64,000 bases of DNA. It comes from Dicaeum eximium (Eukaryota; Chordata; Aves; Passeriformes; Dicaeidae). Shown piece by piece: positions 36,901 through 42,954 of this stretch. The stretch is taken from the NCBI GenBank assembly GCA_013396995.1, contig VWZP01010941.1:2186033-2250032 (forward strand), given 5' to 3'. The notes under the pieces were generated by a model. That model ran no database searches and had not been told where the DNA came from. It saw only the letters and a program-made list of their open reading frames with translations. Position 1 is the stretch's first letter, and every line of letters begins with the position of its first letter. A program made the translations under genes and the position numbers.

Positions 36901-38498
36901 CGAGGGGACAGGGTCCAGCCAGGCTCCCAAAGGCTGGCCAGGCTGGGTGTCCCTGCTGGAGCTCTGGCTGTGGGATGGCTGGTGAGATGTGCCAGCACTT
37001 CTGACAGGATGACACAGGGACTAAACTTTGCAGCGCCTGCGGATGCCACCACGAGTGAAACCCAAGAGAGTGGCTGCATCGCTGCTGGAGCTCGGCAAGG
37101 AGCAGCTGCTGACTCCCACACAAGACTCAGCACCAAGGGACTTAGATGTACATGGGCTGCGTCAGCTGTACAGGAGCTGGCTGCAAGGCAACATCTTATC
37201 TCAGCAGAATTTCTTGGCCTATTTAAAAATACATTTATTTGAACATGAAACTCCTTTAATTCTCCTGCAGACCAAAGAGATGGCAGAAAGTATTATAGGC
37301 AGGACTGTCCCCTTCAAACACTACAATTGTATGGCTTTCCAGTAGCAACTTGGAGATGAAAATGCAACAGTTAAGAAAAAGATCCTTCACAAAGTTGTCA
37401 TGGGTCTGTTTAATCTTGTGCAAACTTCATGTCATGTACGCATGAAACACTAAGCATGGAGAACCAGAGAAGAATCTTGCTCTTGTGTAAAGACCAAATC
37501 TCTCAGCAGGAATTTGAGGAGAGGAATAATCAGCAGAAGCATCTGCATGGAGTACACAGCCAGTGTGAAAGCTGCTTCTGTCACTGCTGTGAAGGCTAAA
37601 GACAGCTGTCCTCCCTCAGGTGACACAGCATGAGACATGGACATGAAACTCTTTGCTCAGAACAGCTCTGTTCTGCCTCACATTTTCCAGGGAACACAGA
37701 CAAGTATTACTGGCTCCAAGTGCCATTCCTCTCTGCCAAAATGCAGCTCTCTCATCTTCAGCACAGGAAAGTAAATTGGTCTTGTTTTTGTGAAGTACAG
37801 TCATGAAAAATAGCTTGGTCAGAAAACTGAATCTTGAGGTGTTCAAGAAAAAATTGCTTCAATGGAAGTTGAGTTCTTACACCACAAAAGCAGTGCCCTT
37901 ATAAAAGATAGGGGCAAAGGATTTAATAAAACCAGAACCAGTTCACCAAGTTTCCAAGTACAAATACACCAGAATACATTGATTTACTAAATTACTGTGG
38001 AGTGACCAAAACCCAGAGTGCTGGGGAGCCCTTCAGAAGGACCTTGCCAGGTTGGAGTGGTGGGCAAAGAGCCCTTGGCAACTGTTCTGCATCAAAAGTG
38101 TAACTTTACTTTAAAACATGAGTACTTAGAGTTTAAGCTCCCTCAGTTGACTAATGTACTTTGCTACAGACAATTGAGCCTTGACAACTGAGCAGAACCT
38201 TCTTACAGAAATCCGTGGAAACAAAATGAGTAATCCGGTTTATTAAGCTGCTCCTCTACATTAGAATGCTTCGACCATGAAGCAGAACAACTTTCATTTT
38301 ATATTAGACCAGTTTTTTGTTGCAGTGTTTAGATTCTAAGATAATTCTTTGTAACTTAATCAAAATTGGTTTTTTCGTGCTTCACAGGTTGATGCAGAAG
38401 GAACACAGGAGGACGTTTTCCTGGAAATCTGCAAGACAATTGACTCTTTTCTGAAAAAGGAAGAGGCAGCATTTTCTTTTTCACCAGAAATGCAGTAA
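3848..38498 (+). CDS. AK5: Adenylate kinase 5, C-terminal part: 7 exons, second kinase domain
   Basis: AK5 is a cytosolic, largely neural nucleoside monophosphate kinase with two tandem adenylate-kinase domains (ATP + AMP to 2 ADP). The exons here join in frame to about 248 residues that align end to end with the last ~230 residues of human AK5: an acidic inter-domain linker (about residues 1-46), then domain 2. Seen in domain 2: a P-loop GGPGSGKGS, the KYGFTHLST strand-helix, the FLIDGYP motif, and a terminal helix with EDVFLEIC. Joined exons: 3848-3924, 17642-17684, 18772-18816, 25658-25821, 26849-26965, 30760-30948, 38388-38498. Odd points: most substrate-binding arginines of domain 2 are replaced, the LID segment is a Ser/Asn/Gln/Glu repeat, and there is a C-terminal extension of about 15 residues. 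Identity is certain from sequence and from the convergent ZZZ3 neighbour. Loss of catalysis is inference. The first domain lies outside the window. Confidence 0.95.
4531..4815 (+). mobile_element. CR1 LINE fragment, sense
   Basis: Diverged CR1 3' region: GAATACTGTTCAGTTCTGG, AGAGTCCAGCAAAGGACCAC, AAGGAAAGGCTGAGAGACCT and GTGACAGGAC-like motifs in CR1 order. 5'-truncated, with no intact reverse transcriptase. Confidence 0.85.
8005..8215 (-). mobile_element. CR1 LINE fragment, antisense
   Basis: Reverse complement of the CR1 3' end: GGAAGGGATGTTAAAGATCA, CCACTAGACCAGGTTGCTC, CAACCTGGCCTTGAATGCT and AACCTGTTCCAGTGCCTCAC in order. Short and diverged. Confidence 0.88.
9852..9881 (+). repeat. 15-bp tandem duplication
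   Basis: ATAAAGGCATATGTG occurs twice back to back; the second copy runs into GAGAAAG. Simple slippage-type repeat in intron. Confidence 0.85.
12927..13315 (-). mobile_element. CR1 LINE fragment, antisense
   Basis: Starts with CACAGAATGACAGAATGGGG (CR1 3' end reversed), then TCTTGTCCAACCTCCCTGCTC and CTGTGCCAGTCCTTGGTCAC, and ends near CATGCCCAGCTCCCTCAGC. The open frames it generates on both strands are CR1 remnants, not genes. Confidence 0.88.
14405..14468 (+). mobile_element. CR1 3'-end remnant, sense
   Basis: About 60 bp: GGGTTGGAACTAGATGATCT followed by CCAACCCAAATCATTTTATG and ATTCTGTG, the standard CR1 terminus and 3' octamer-type repeats. Confidence 0.85.
16488..17440 (-). mobile_element. 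CR1 LINE fragment, antisense, ~950 bp
   Basis: Longest CR1 copy in the window. On the + strand it reads the reversed 3' end (GGGTTGGGAGGGACCTTAAA), then CCACTAGACCAGGTTGCTCA, CTGAACAACCCCAACTCTCT, GGTTGGCTTTCTGGGCTGC and TTCTCCACCCAGCCTGTAAC, to GAGGAACTCCACTCGTGAT. It covers the end of the reverse-transcriptase frame plus the 3'UTR, is interrupted, and is 5'-truncated as usual for CR1. It ends about 200 bp upstream of the AK5 micro-exon. Confidence 0.95.
17642..17684 (+). CDS. AK5: AK5 exon: inter-domain linker, part 2
   Basis: 43-bp micro-exon. It follows an AACAG acceptor and ends at a GGTGAGT donor. It encodes EEDQSSFSGYESTG plus one base that completes Asp with the next exon. Its length equals the human segment between the same flanking motifs. 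It lies about 200 bp downstream of a CR1 fragment. Confidence 0.88.
17685..18771 (+). other. AK5: AK5 intron, 1.1 kb
   Basis: Unremarkable AT-rich sequence between two short linker exons. No repeat family or RNA gene is recognised. Confidence 0.8.
18772..18816 (+). CDS. AK5: AK5 exon: linker end and first beta strand of kinase domain 2
   Basis: 45-bp exon between a TTTTAG acceptor and a GTAAGT donor. It encodes (D)FSEDLRKSNIIFVV plus the first base of a Gly codon. EDLRK followed by the hydrophobic strand IIFVVG leads into the P-loop, as in human AK5. Confidence 0.93.
19639..19653 (+). repeat. Poly-G run with one ambiguous base
   Basis: Fourteen G bases followed by the only N seen in the window (19653). 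Probably a homopolymer that sequencing did not resolve. Confidence 0.95.
19735..20270 (+). mobile_element. CR1 LINE fragment, sense
   Basis: CTGGAGTACTGTGTGCAGTC, AGGAGAGGCTGGGAGAACTG, TTCAGCCTGGAGAAGAGAAG and GTGAGGGTGGTCAAACACTG in CR1 order, ending in a degraded 3' end with CTCCAAGAAGTTCCTTGCAA. Diverged and 5'-truncated. Confidence 0.88.
20334..20390 (+). repeat. 39-bp tandem duplication, partial
   Basis: CAATTGTTATGTGTTTG occurs at 20334 and again at 20373, so the period is 39 bp. Confidence 0.8.
21035..21085 (+). mobile_element. CR1 3'-end remnant (short)
   Basis: Only the terminal GATGAGGTCCCTTCCAGCCT-type motif is recognisable. Too short to be certain. Confidence 0.5.
21991..22019. 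repeat. Short inverted repeat
   Basis: CCCAGGCT (21991-21998) and AGCCTGGG (22012-22019) can form an 8-bp stem with a 13-nt loop. No adjacent gene end, so probably incidental. Confidence 0.6.
24835..25290. other. GC-rich island in AK5 intron
   Basis: About 450 bp, much richer in GC than its flanks, with several CpGs, beginning near CCCGGCCCCCACGCCCAACA. Open frames overlap on both strands in several frames, as expected from base composition. None shows a known domain. It includes a 15-bp repeat at 25011-25048. It ends about 370 bp before the P-loop exon. Unidentified: it could be an old mobile element, or a regulatory island. Confidence 0.6.
25011..25048 (+). repeat. 15-bp repeat, 2.5 copies
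   Basis: GGCCTTCCACGCCTT (25011), GGCCTTCCATGCCAT (25026), GGCCTTGG (25041). Period 15 bp, inside the GC-rich island. Confidence 0.8.
25658..25821 (+). CDS. AK5: AK5 exon: P-loop and NMP-binding region of domain 2
   Basis: CATAG acceptor, GTGAGT donor. It encodes the P-loop GGPGSGKGS, then CEQLAKKYGFTHLSTSDLLQ and the NMP-binding helices, ending EPVPG. The P-loop lysine is kept. In adenylate kinases the motif is normally LSTG-[DE]-LLR, and that Arg (R44 in AK1) contacts the AMP phosphate. Here the Gly is Ser and the Arg is Gln (CAA at 25744-25746). The frame is open and the length matches the family. Confidence 0.97.
25822..26848 (+). other. AK5: AK5 intron, 1.0 kb
   Basis: No repeat or additional exon is recognised. 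The right end has a TAATTAATAAATTAATTTATC run followed by the pyrimidine tract of the next acceptor. Confidence 0.8.
26849..26965 (+). CDS. AK5: AK5 exon: core with FLIDGYP motif
   Basis: ATACAG acceptor; the donor GTGATC is weak beyond the GT. The 39 codons begin GIVLELLKEAMVSKLGDTKG, then FLIDGYPQ, and end EEFESK. The Asp of DGYP is kept. The following Arg of the usual DGYPR signature (R97 in AK1) is Gln (CAA at 26930-26932). Phase 0 on both sides. Confidence 0.97.
26966..30759 (+). other. AK5: AK5 intron, 3.8 kb
   Basis: AT-rich intron with no recognised exon, repeat family or RNA gene. Open frames of up to 117 codons lack coding character. Confidence 0.75.
30760..30948 (+). CDS. AK5: AK5 exon: LID region of domain 2
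   Basis: TTCCTAG acceptor, GTAAAT donor, 63 codons. IGEPKLVLCLDCSAETM matches human IGDPQLVICMDCSADTM. The next stretch, which in active kinases carries two LID arginines, reads SSHLLMSNQSSQNSENSE. The R128 and R132 positions are His (30817-30819) and Ser (30829-30831), and no Arg occurs at the R138 position. The Arg equal to R149 is kept (ERIESY, AGA at 30877-30879). It ends KPLIAYYGSKTQLCK, close to the human sequence. Confidence 0.97.
30829..30864 (+). repeat. AK5: Four 9-bp units inside the AK5 LID coding sequence
   Basis: In-frame units AGCAATCAG, AGCAGTCAG, AACTCTGAG, AACTCTGAA encode SNQ, SSQ, NSE, NSE. The first two differ by one base and so do the last two. AGAACTCTG (30845-30853, 30854-30862) is a perfect 9-bp tandem copy. 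Confidence 0.9.
30949..38387 (+). other. AK5: AK5 last intron, 7.4 kb
   Basis: Mostly AT-rich and unremarkable. A GC-rich patch at about 36720-37200 is listed separately. No coding exon between the LID exon and the terminal exon could be supported. Confidence 0.75.
36720..37200. other. GC-rich patch in the last AK5 intron
   Basis: About 480 bp of elevated GC and some CpG (for example AACGCCGCCACAAAGG, CACGGCCCGGGAGCTGG). A 206-codon + strand frame (36622-37242), a 105-codon + frame and several - strand frames overlap here. None resembles a known protein or has exon-like borders. Unidentified. Confidence 0.5.
38388..38498 (+). CDS. AK5: AK5 last coding exon with C-terminal extension
   Basis: TTCACAG acceptor. 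It encodes VDAEGTQEDVFLEICKTIDSF, matching the human C-terminal helix (INAEGTPEDVFLQLC... IDSIF). Human AK5 stops there. Here translation continues LKKEEAAFSFSPEMQ to TAA at 38496-38498. The exon identity is firm. The function of the extra 15 residues is unknown. Confidence 0.95.
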   Translation, partial: VDAEGTQEDVFLEICKTIDSFLKKEEAAFSFSPEMQ

Positions 38499-39434
38499 TG
38501 GTGTGTAAGGTGTGTACACAGCCTTGCCCACGTGCACCCCACAGCCATGATTTGCTGGTCAAAGCAGTGCTGCTTCCTTGAGAGGTATCTGGAATTTGTG
38601 CATGTGGCGTGTTACTCTAGATGAAATCTTTATTCTGAAAGTACACTCAACAGAAAGTGGTCTCTATGCTAACCCGACTCTAAGAACTGTATCTTGATTT
38701 CTTGGGTGTTTGCTCTTCATGGGTTAAAAGCAGCAGGGCGAGCAGCAGCTCTGGTTTTGTATTTCATGGCCACACACGTTGCATGGGGAATGGGGCAGTG
38801 CCTGGCCAGCAGGGAGCTCTCCACCCACCCACCCCAGTCACTGCCCAGCAGACTGACATTGGGGTTATTCCATACAAGTTTCCCATTGATTATTGTTTTC
38901 TTTTTATTAACAGTATTAATTTTTGTGGTGTCACTTAACTTGTTCTTGGGCTTTAGTGCCTGAAACCTGTTCTCTGTAACATGCAGCTCCAAGAGAGCTG
39001 GAATTAGTCAAGCTACAAGTTACAATAACCTTTTCACACACTCCCAGAACACGTACAAGGAGAAAAAATTCATTGAAGATCCAGTTGAATGTTGTGGAAG
39101 TCTGTCAATCCATTACTGGGGAGCAGACACCATTTTTGAGACAGTCTTGTCTTCTGCTGGGAATGCTATGATTTTAAAACTGACTTCCCAGTTTTGTGAG
39201 CTGAGAATGATTATTGTATTGTGTAGTTAAATGTGCAATCCAGTAATGATCCATATTAACAGCAGTTGTGCTATAGCTATTAAAGTCCATATGTAAAGTT
39301 GGTTATGAGCCAGAACTTCTCATGTCATCTTTAAATCACACTTTGGAAGTATTTCAAATGAAAAATTCAGATCATCATCTGTTGTCTTGTACTGGTATTG
39401 CCAAAACTTGGGAGGGTGTGGTGGGGTGGGAAAC

Positions 39435-39435
<1 letters not shown>

Positions 39436-39468
<33 letters not shown>
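39436..39468 (+). repeat. Poly(A) run, 33 bases
   Basis: Uninterrupted A tract inside the predicted AK5 3'UTR. No SINE or retrocopy is recognisable upstream of it, so it is treated as a simple repeat. Its length is probably unstable and may be an assembly estimate. Confidence 0.9.
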
Positions 39469-39470
<2 letters not shown>

Positions 39471-39618
39471 AAATGTCAGGGATTATTTAATTCATATTGC
39501 TTGCACCTTTAGTGAGCCATTTATCTGTAATCTGCAAAAAAAGTCTATAAAAGTGCTACTGTATTTCTGTTAGGTTAACTAAAATATTGTGGAGTTTCTT
39601 TGGTAATACTGACAGCCA

Positions 39619-39624
39619 AATAAA
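39619..39624 (+). promoter_or_regulatory. AK5: AK5 polyadenylation signal, proximal
   Basis: Canonical AATAAA about 1.1 kb after the stop codon, followed by GT-rich sequence (TTGTGTGACATTTGTG) that could be the downstream element. Confidence 0.55.
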
Positions 39625-39789
39625 AGCTTGTGTGACATTTGTGTAAAGTAACTGCATCCTCTTACTGGAACCACTGGATGAATTTACAGTGAAAGTGGGT
39701 TGCATGATTGCTTGTACTGTCAAAGGTGTACTTAATGCAGAAGATTTGCATTTTTAAAGTTACCTTTCTTGTAATGAAGACAGAATACA

Positions 39790-39795
39790 AATAAA
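39790..39795 (+). promoter_or_regulatory. AK5: AK5 polyadenylation signal, distal
   Basis: Second canonical AATAAA, about 170 bp after the first. Either or both could be used; the sequence does not decide. Confidence 0.5.
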
Positions 39796-40089
39796 ACATG
39801 TACAAAAATGAGGAGTAATAATTTCTGTTACAGTATATGTGGGTTTAATCCTTTTCAAAGCACAGTACATGACTTGAAAATATAGCTCAAATCAGCATGC
39901 TTACAGAGTATGTCCTTTCCCAATCAGGGCAGATTCTTCTGTTTCCTTTTCTTCCTTAGCATTTGCCCTGTAGATGCTAATTCAATTATTCTTTAGGGTC
40001 TGTTTTACGTATGTTCTTATCCTTCATATCATGGATGTTCCTTCTTTCCTGGGTCCTTCTATAGCCTACATTTTACCTCGGGTGCTCTG

Positions 40090-40200
40090 GAAGTGCTTCT
40101 CCAGCTCCAGCCAGGGCCACTGAGCAGCAGCAGCAGCAGCGCCTGCGGTGCCACACCAGCCCTGACCACCAGCAGCTGCTGCTGCTGCTGCAGGCACTTC
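40090..40200. repeat. Inverted trinucleotide repeats (AGC)6 and (GCT)5
   Basis: (AGC)6 at 40123-40140 is followed about 34 bp later by (GCT)5 at 40175-40189, so the two runs can pair. Outer heptamers GAAGTGC (40090-40096) and GCACTTC (40194-40200) are also complementary. This would give an interrupted stem-loop of about 110 nt. Confidence 0.85.
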
Positions 40201-41454
40201 TTTTACAAGTAGAATACTCTGCAGCTACCAGGAAGCTGCAAATTCATCTGGGTAGGTTTTCTTGACTGTTTTCTATGATATTTAATTACACTAGAAGTTA
40301 TAAAGTGTGGAGTCTCATACTTGTGCAGGATGGGAATAAAGGCAGCAAGCAGCTGCTATTTTGTCGGGGTTTTTTAAATCAAATTACAAAAATTATTTAC
40401 CATACACTTTCAGTTTAATTTTTATTTCTGCTTCTTCTGTCTTTTCTGTGGAAAAAACCAAAAAAATCCCATGCTGGATTTGGTGTTATGTGCATTAGAC
40501 ACCTATTTGCACACGTTCATAATGTATGCAGGAGCAATAGCTGTATATGCATGCATAGGGAAACATTAATATTTATACATATTCAATAAAATAGGACTTA
40601 TTCAAGACACTTCTTTCTTGAGTGATTCAGACTTGAAATTATCCTTTGGCTTCCAACCTTGTTCCAAGGATACAAGATATTTTGTTTTTTCCAAGCTATC
40701 CTAAACTGATGTCTGAGTATTTTCTCTAATTTACTTTTCTTATTTTATTCCCATAATTTTTTCAGGATAAACAGAAAATGAATGTTACCACAGATCCTCT
40801 TCCTGATAATACAGCTTCACCAACTCTAGTTTCCTATACAGACCATGAATGATGTGGAAAGCATATTTTTATGGTGTTAGAGGCCTCTCAGAGCAGTATC
40901 TTTTCCAATTAAAACTAAAATACATCATGTGAGTTTTGTGCTGTGTTTTTTAAGGTTTATTAAATTTATCTAAGTATATGAGATACGTGAGATATGTTTA
41001 CATATGATACTTGCTCAGTGTTTTAGTAACTGTATTGTATTACTTTCTAAATAGATTAAATGCCTAAATTCCTTGTTCTGAAGCAAAAAATAGCTACACC
41101 TAAAGTTACTGCAAAAATACTGACCAATTTATAATTAAAGTTACTAGGTGCAGCCAGCCAATTATCCTTCCTATTCCCATCTTTTAAAGTAAAATTTGTT
41201 TGTTTTCTAGCTAATTGCTCTGAGTATTCTAGTTTCAAAGCAACTGGAAGTCTATTACAGTTATAAAATAATCAAGTGTTTCTGAATCACAAGCTATACA
41301 TTTCAATAAAAAATATATTAGGTAAAATATGTCACAATAATTACAAAGCTTCTCAGACAATGGTATACACTGTACCAAGGCTACTAAAATCTGGATTTTC
41401 TGTGGTCTGACAGAGAAGTCTGTGAGTGAGGAAGGAGAGACCTGGAATGCTAAT

Positions 41455-41550
41455 CCTGCCGGGCCAGAGTGGGCTGGGCCCCGGGCGCGGAGCGGCAGAG
41501 GCGGCGCTGGCATCTCGGGGCTGCACGGCCAGCGCTGGGCGACACGTCCA
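41455..41550. other. CpG-dense islet
   Basis: About 95 bp of very GC-rich sequence with many CpGs (for example CCCCGGGCGCGGAGCGGC), set in AT-rich DNA just beyond the predicted 3' end of ZZZ3. Too short for a classic CpG island. The piece AGGCGGCGCTGG (41499-41510) resembles the 3' half of a CTCF site, but the 5' half does not match. Confidence 0.6.
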
Positions 41551-41629
41551 CAGGTCCTGAAACACTTTCCATCTTGGTTAAAGAGTCAGAACTACACAGA
41601 AAGGAAATCACAGCAAGCATTCTATATAT

Positions 41630-42809
41630 AAACAGACTGTATCCACATAGTTTATTTCTCACAGTTCTCCTGACAATTGAACATTATTTAAGAACATACT
41701 GTATACACAGATAAGAAGAAACATACAAAATGTTTTAAATGATGCACAACAAAATCCAGCAGTATAAAAGAATGCATGTGAACCCTTGCTCACTGCTCAG
41801 GCTAAATTTAATCACTGTTTAAATAGTAATAAAAATACAATCTTTCATGGATCTTGTGCAGACTACAAAAGAGGAAAAATTATTACCATATATATGATTT
41901 ATATTAGGCAGTTTTCTTTGATGAGTTGCACTAACAACTCCAAATACAGAGGCAGAAGGCTGTGTATTTTATTTTAAAGGAGTAAATGTTGAGTATTAGA
42001 GACTTTACACAGTTACTAGCACTGGCACTTTTCACCATATTTTGTACACATCACATGATCATCTTATATAACATTACATTTAAAAAATATATCTGAGTGA
42101 CAATTTTATAACATTCACACACCATGAGCTGGTTAAGGAAGCAATGCCACAGTTGCCCCCTGTAGTGCTTCACTGTTGGTAAATAGAGTTCGTTGTGGTT
42201 TAAAAAAAAAAAAATTTAAAAATTGAAGGTCAACATGATTAAGCAGCTCCGATTTAATAAAGGCCCGTAGCCAACCATTGCCGAGACAGTGAGTAGTTTT
42301 AGAGTACAGCCTAGAAGCAAACACTGTCATTGGTTAAAACCTTGCCTAAAGAAGTCAGTTACTGTGCTGAAAACTATTTCACAACAAAACTGCAAGCTAC
42401 TAAACTGTTTTTATATAAATACTTCATCTCCTCTGGATCTCATTATAACCAAGTTCTTCAAAGCCTTTGGAATTTACTCTATCTTTAATGTGTGCTCTCA
42501 TTTCTGTCTCACCCTTTTGTATGTGTTTCTTTTATTTAGATTCACCACCCAAAAGTGACTAACGTGGTGAAAGAAAAGTCTCCCAGTGAAACCTTCTGCA
42601 CACTAGGAATGTTCAGCTGCTGTTCAGTGATCTAGAACCATGACAGCTCAAAGCTGCAGTTTGACAAGTACACTCAGGAAGCTGTCATGCTGTGAGTGAC
42701 ATTTCAGGGAAAGCAGAGTCTTTCCAAAATGTGCACAGAATTAACAATGGTGCCATTGTTATTTTTCAAAGAGGATAGTAAACCCAAGATGGTAGATCTG
42801 CTTCCCATG
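41630..42809 (-). other. ZZZ3: ZZZ3 3' untranslated region (predicted)
   Basis: Lies downstream (- strand) of the ZZZ3 stop codon. The first convincing AATAAA on this strand reads as TTTATT at 41651-41656. Transcript ends further left, near 40950, are possible because other TTTATT copies occur there. Confidence 0.55.
41651..41656 (-). promoter_or_regulatory. ZZZ3: ZZZ3 polyadenylation signal (candidate)
   Basis: AATAAA on the - strand, about 1.15 kb after the ZZZ3 stop codon. Chosen by position and exact match only. Confidence 0.45.
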
Positions 42810-42954
42810 TCATCTATTTGCTGGAAAGTAGTTTGGGTCAAGATAATTGTAACTGGTGCCCTGGGACATGCAGTAGTCTCTGTCTAAAAATGTCTCTGCT
42901 CTGTAAATAGGTTCTAACTGGTGATCTTCCTTATGAATCTCTGTTTCATGCAGA
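42810..42954 (-). CDS. ZZZ3: ZZZ3 last exon: end of ZZ finger and C-terminus
   Basis: Acceptor CCCTTGCAG (- strand). One base completes a Cys codon, then LHETEIHKEDHQLEPIYRAE and onward to DPNYFPANR and TGA (complement of 42810-42812). HKEDH supplies the His pair of the ZZ fold. Nearly identical to the human C-terminus. Confidence 0.97.

Larger units (their letters stand above)
38499..39815 (+). other. AK5: AK5 3' untranslated region (predicted)
   Basis: Runs from the stop codon to the region downstream of two AATAAA signals (39619 and 39790). It contains a 33-base A run at 39436-39468. The exact cleavage site is inferred; transcript data would fix it. Confidence 0.6.
39816..41629. other. 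Intergenic region between convergent AK5 and ZZZ3
   Basis: About 1.8 kb between the predicted transcript ends. It contains an inverted (AGC)n/(GCT)n pair (40123-40191), AT-rich sequence with further poly(A)-like hexamers, and a CpG-dense islet (about 41455-41550). No gene is seen. Confidence 0.6.

Noticed and set aside
36622..37242. 206-codon open frame on the + strand as a gene
   Set aside because: No recognisable domain, no splice or promoter context, and competing frames of similar length on the other strand; explained by high GC content in an AK5 intron.
39436..39468. Poly(A) run as the tail of a processed retrocopy or SINE
   Set aside because: The sequence upstream is continuous with the AK5 3'UTR and shows no retrocopy, SINE body or target-site duplication.
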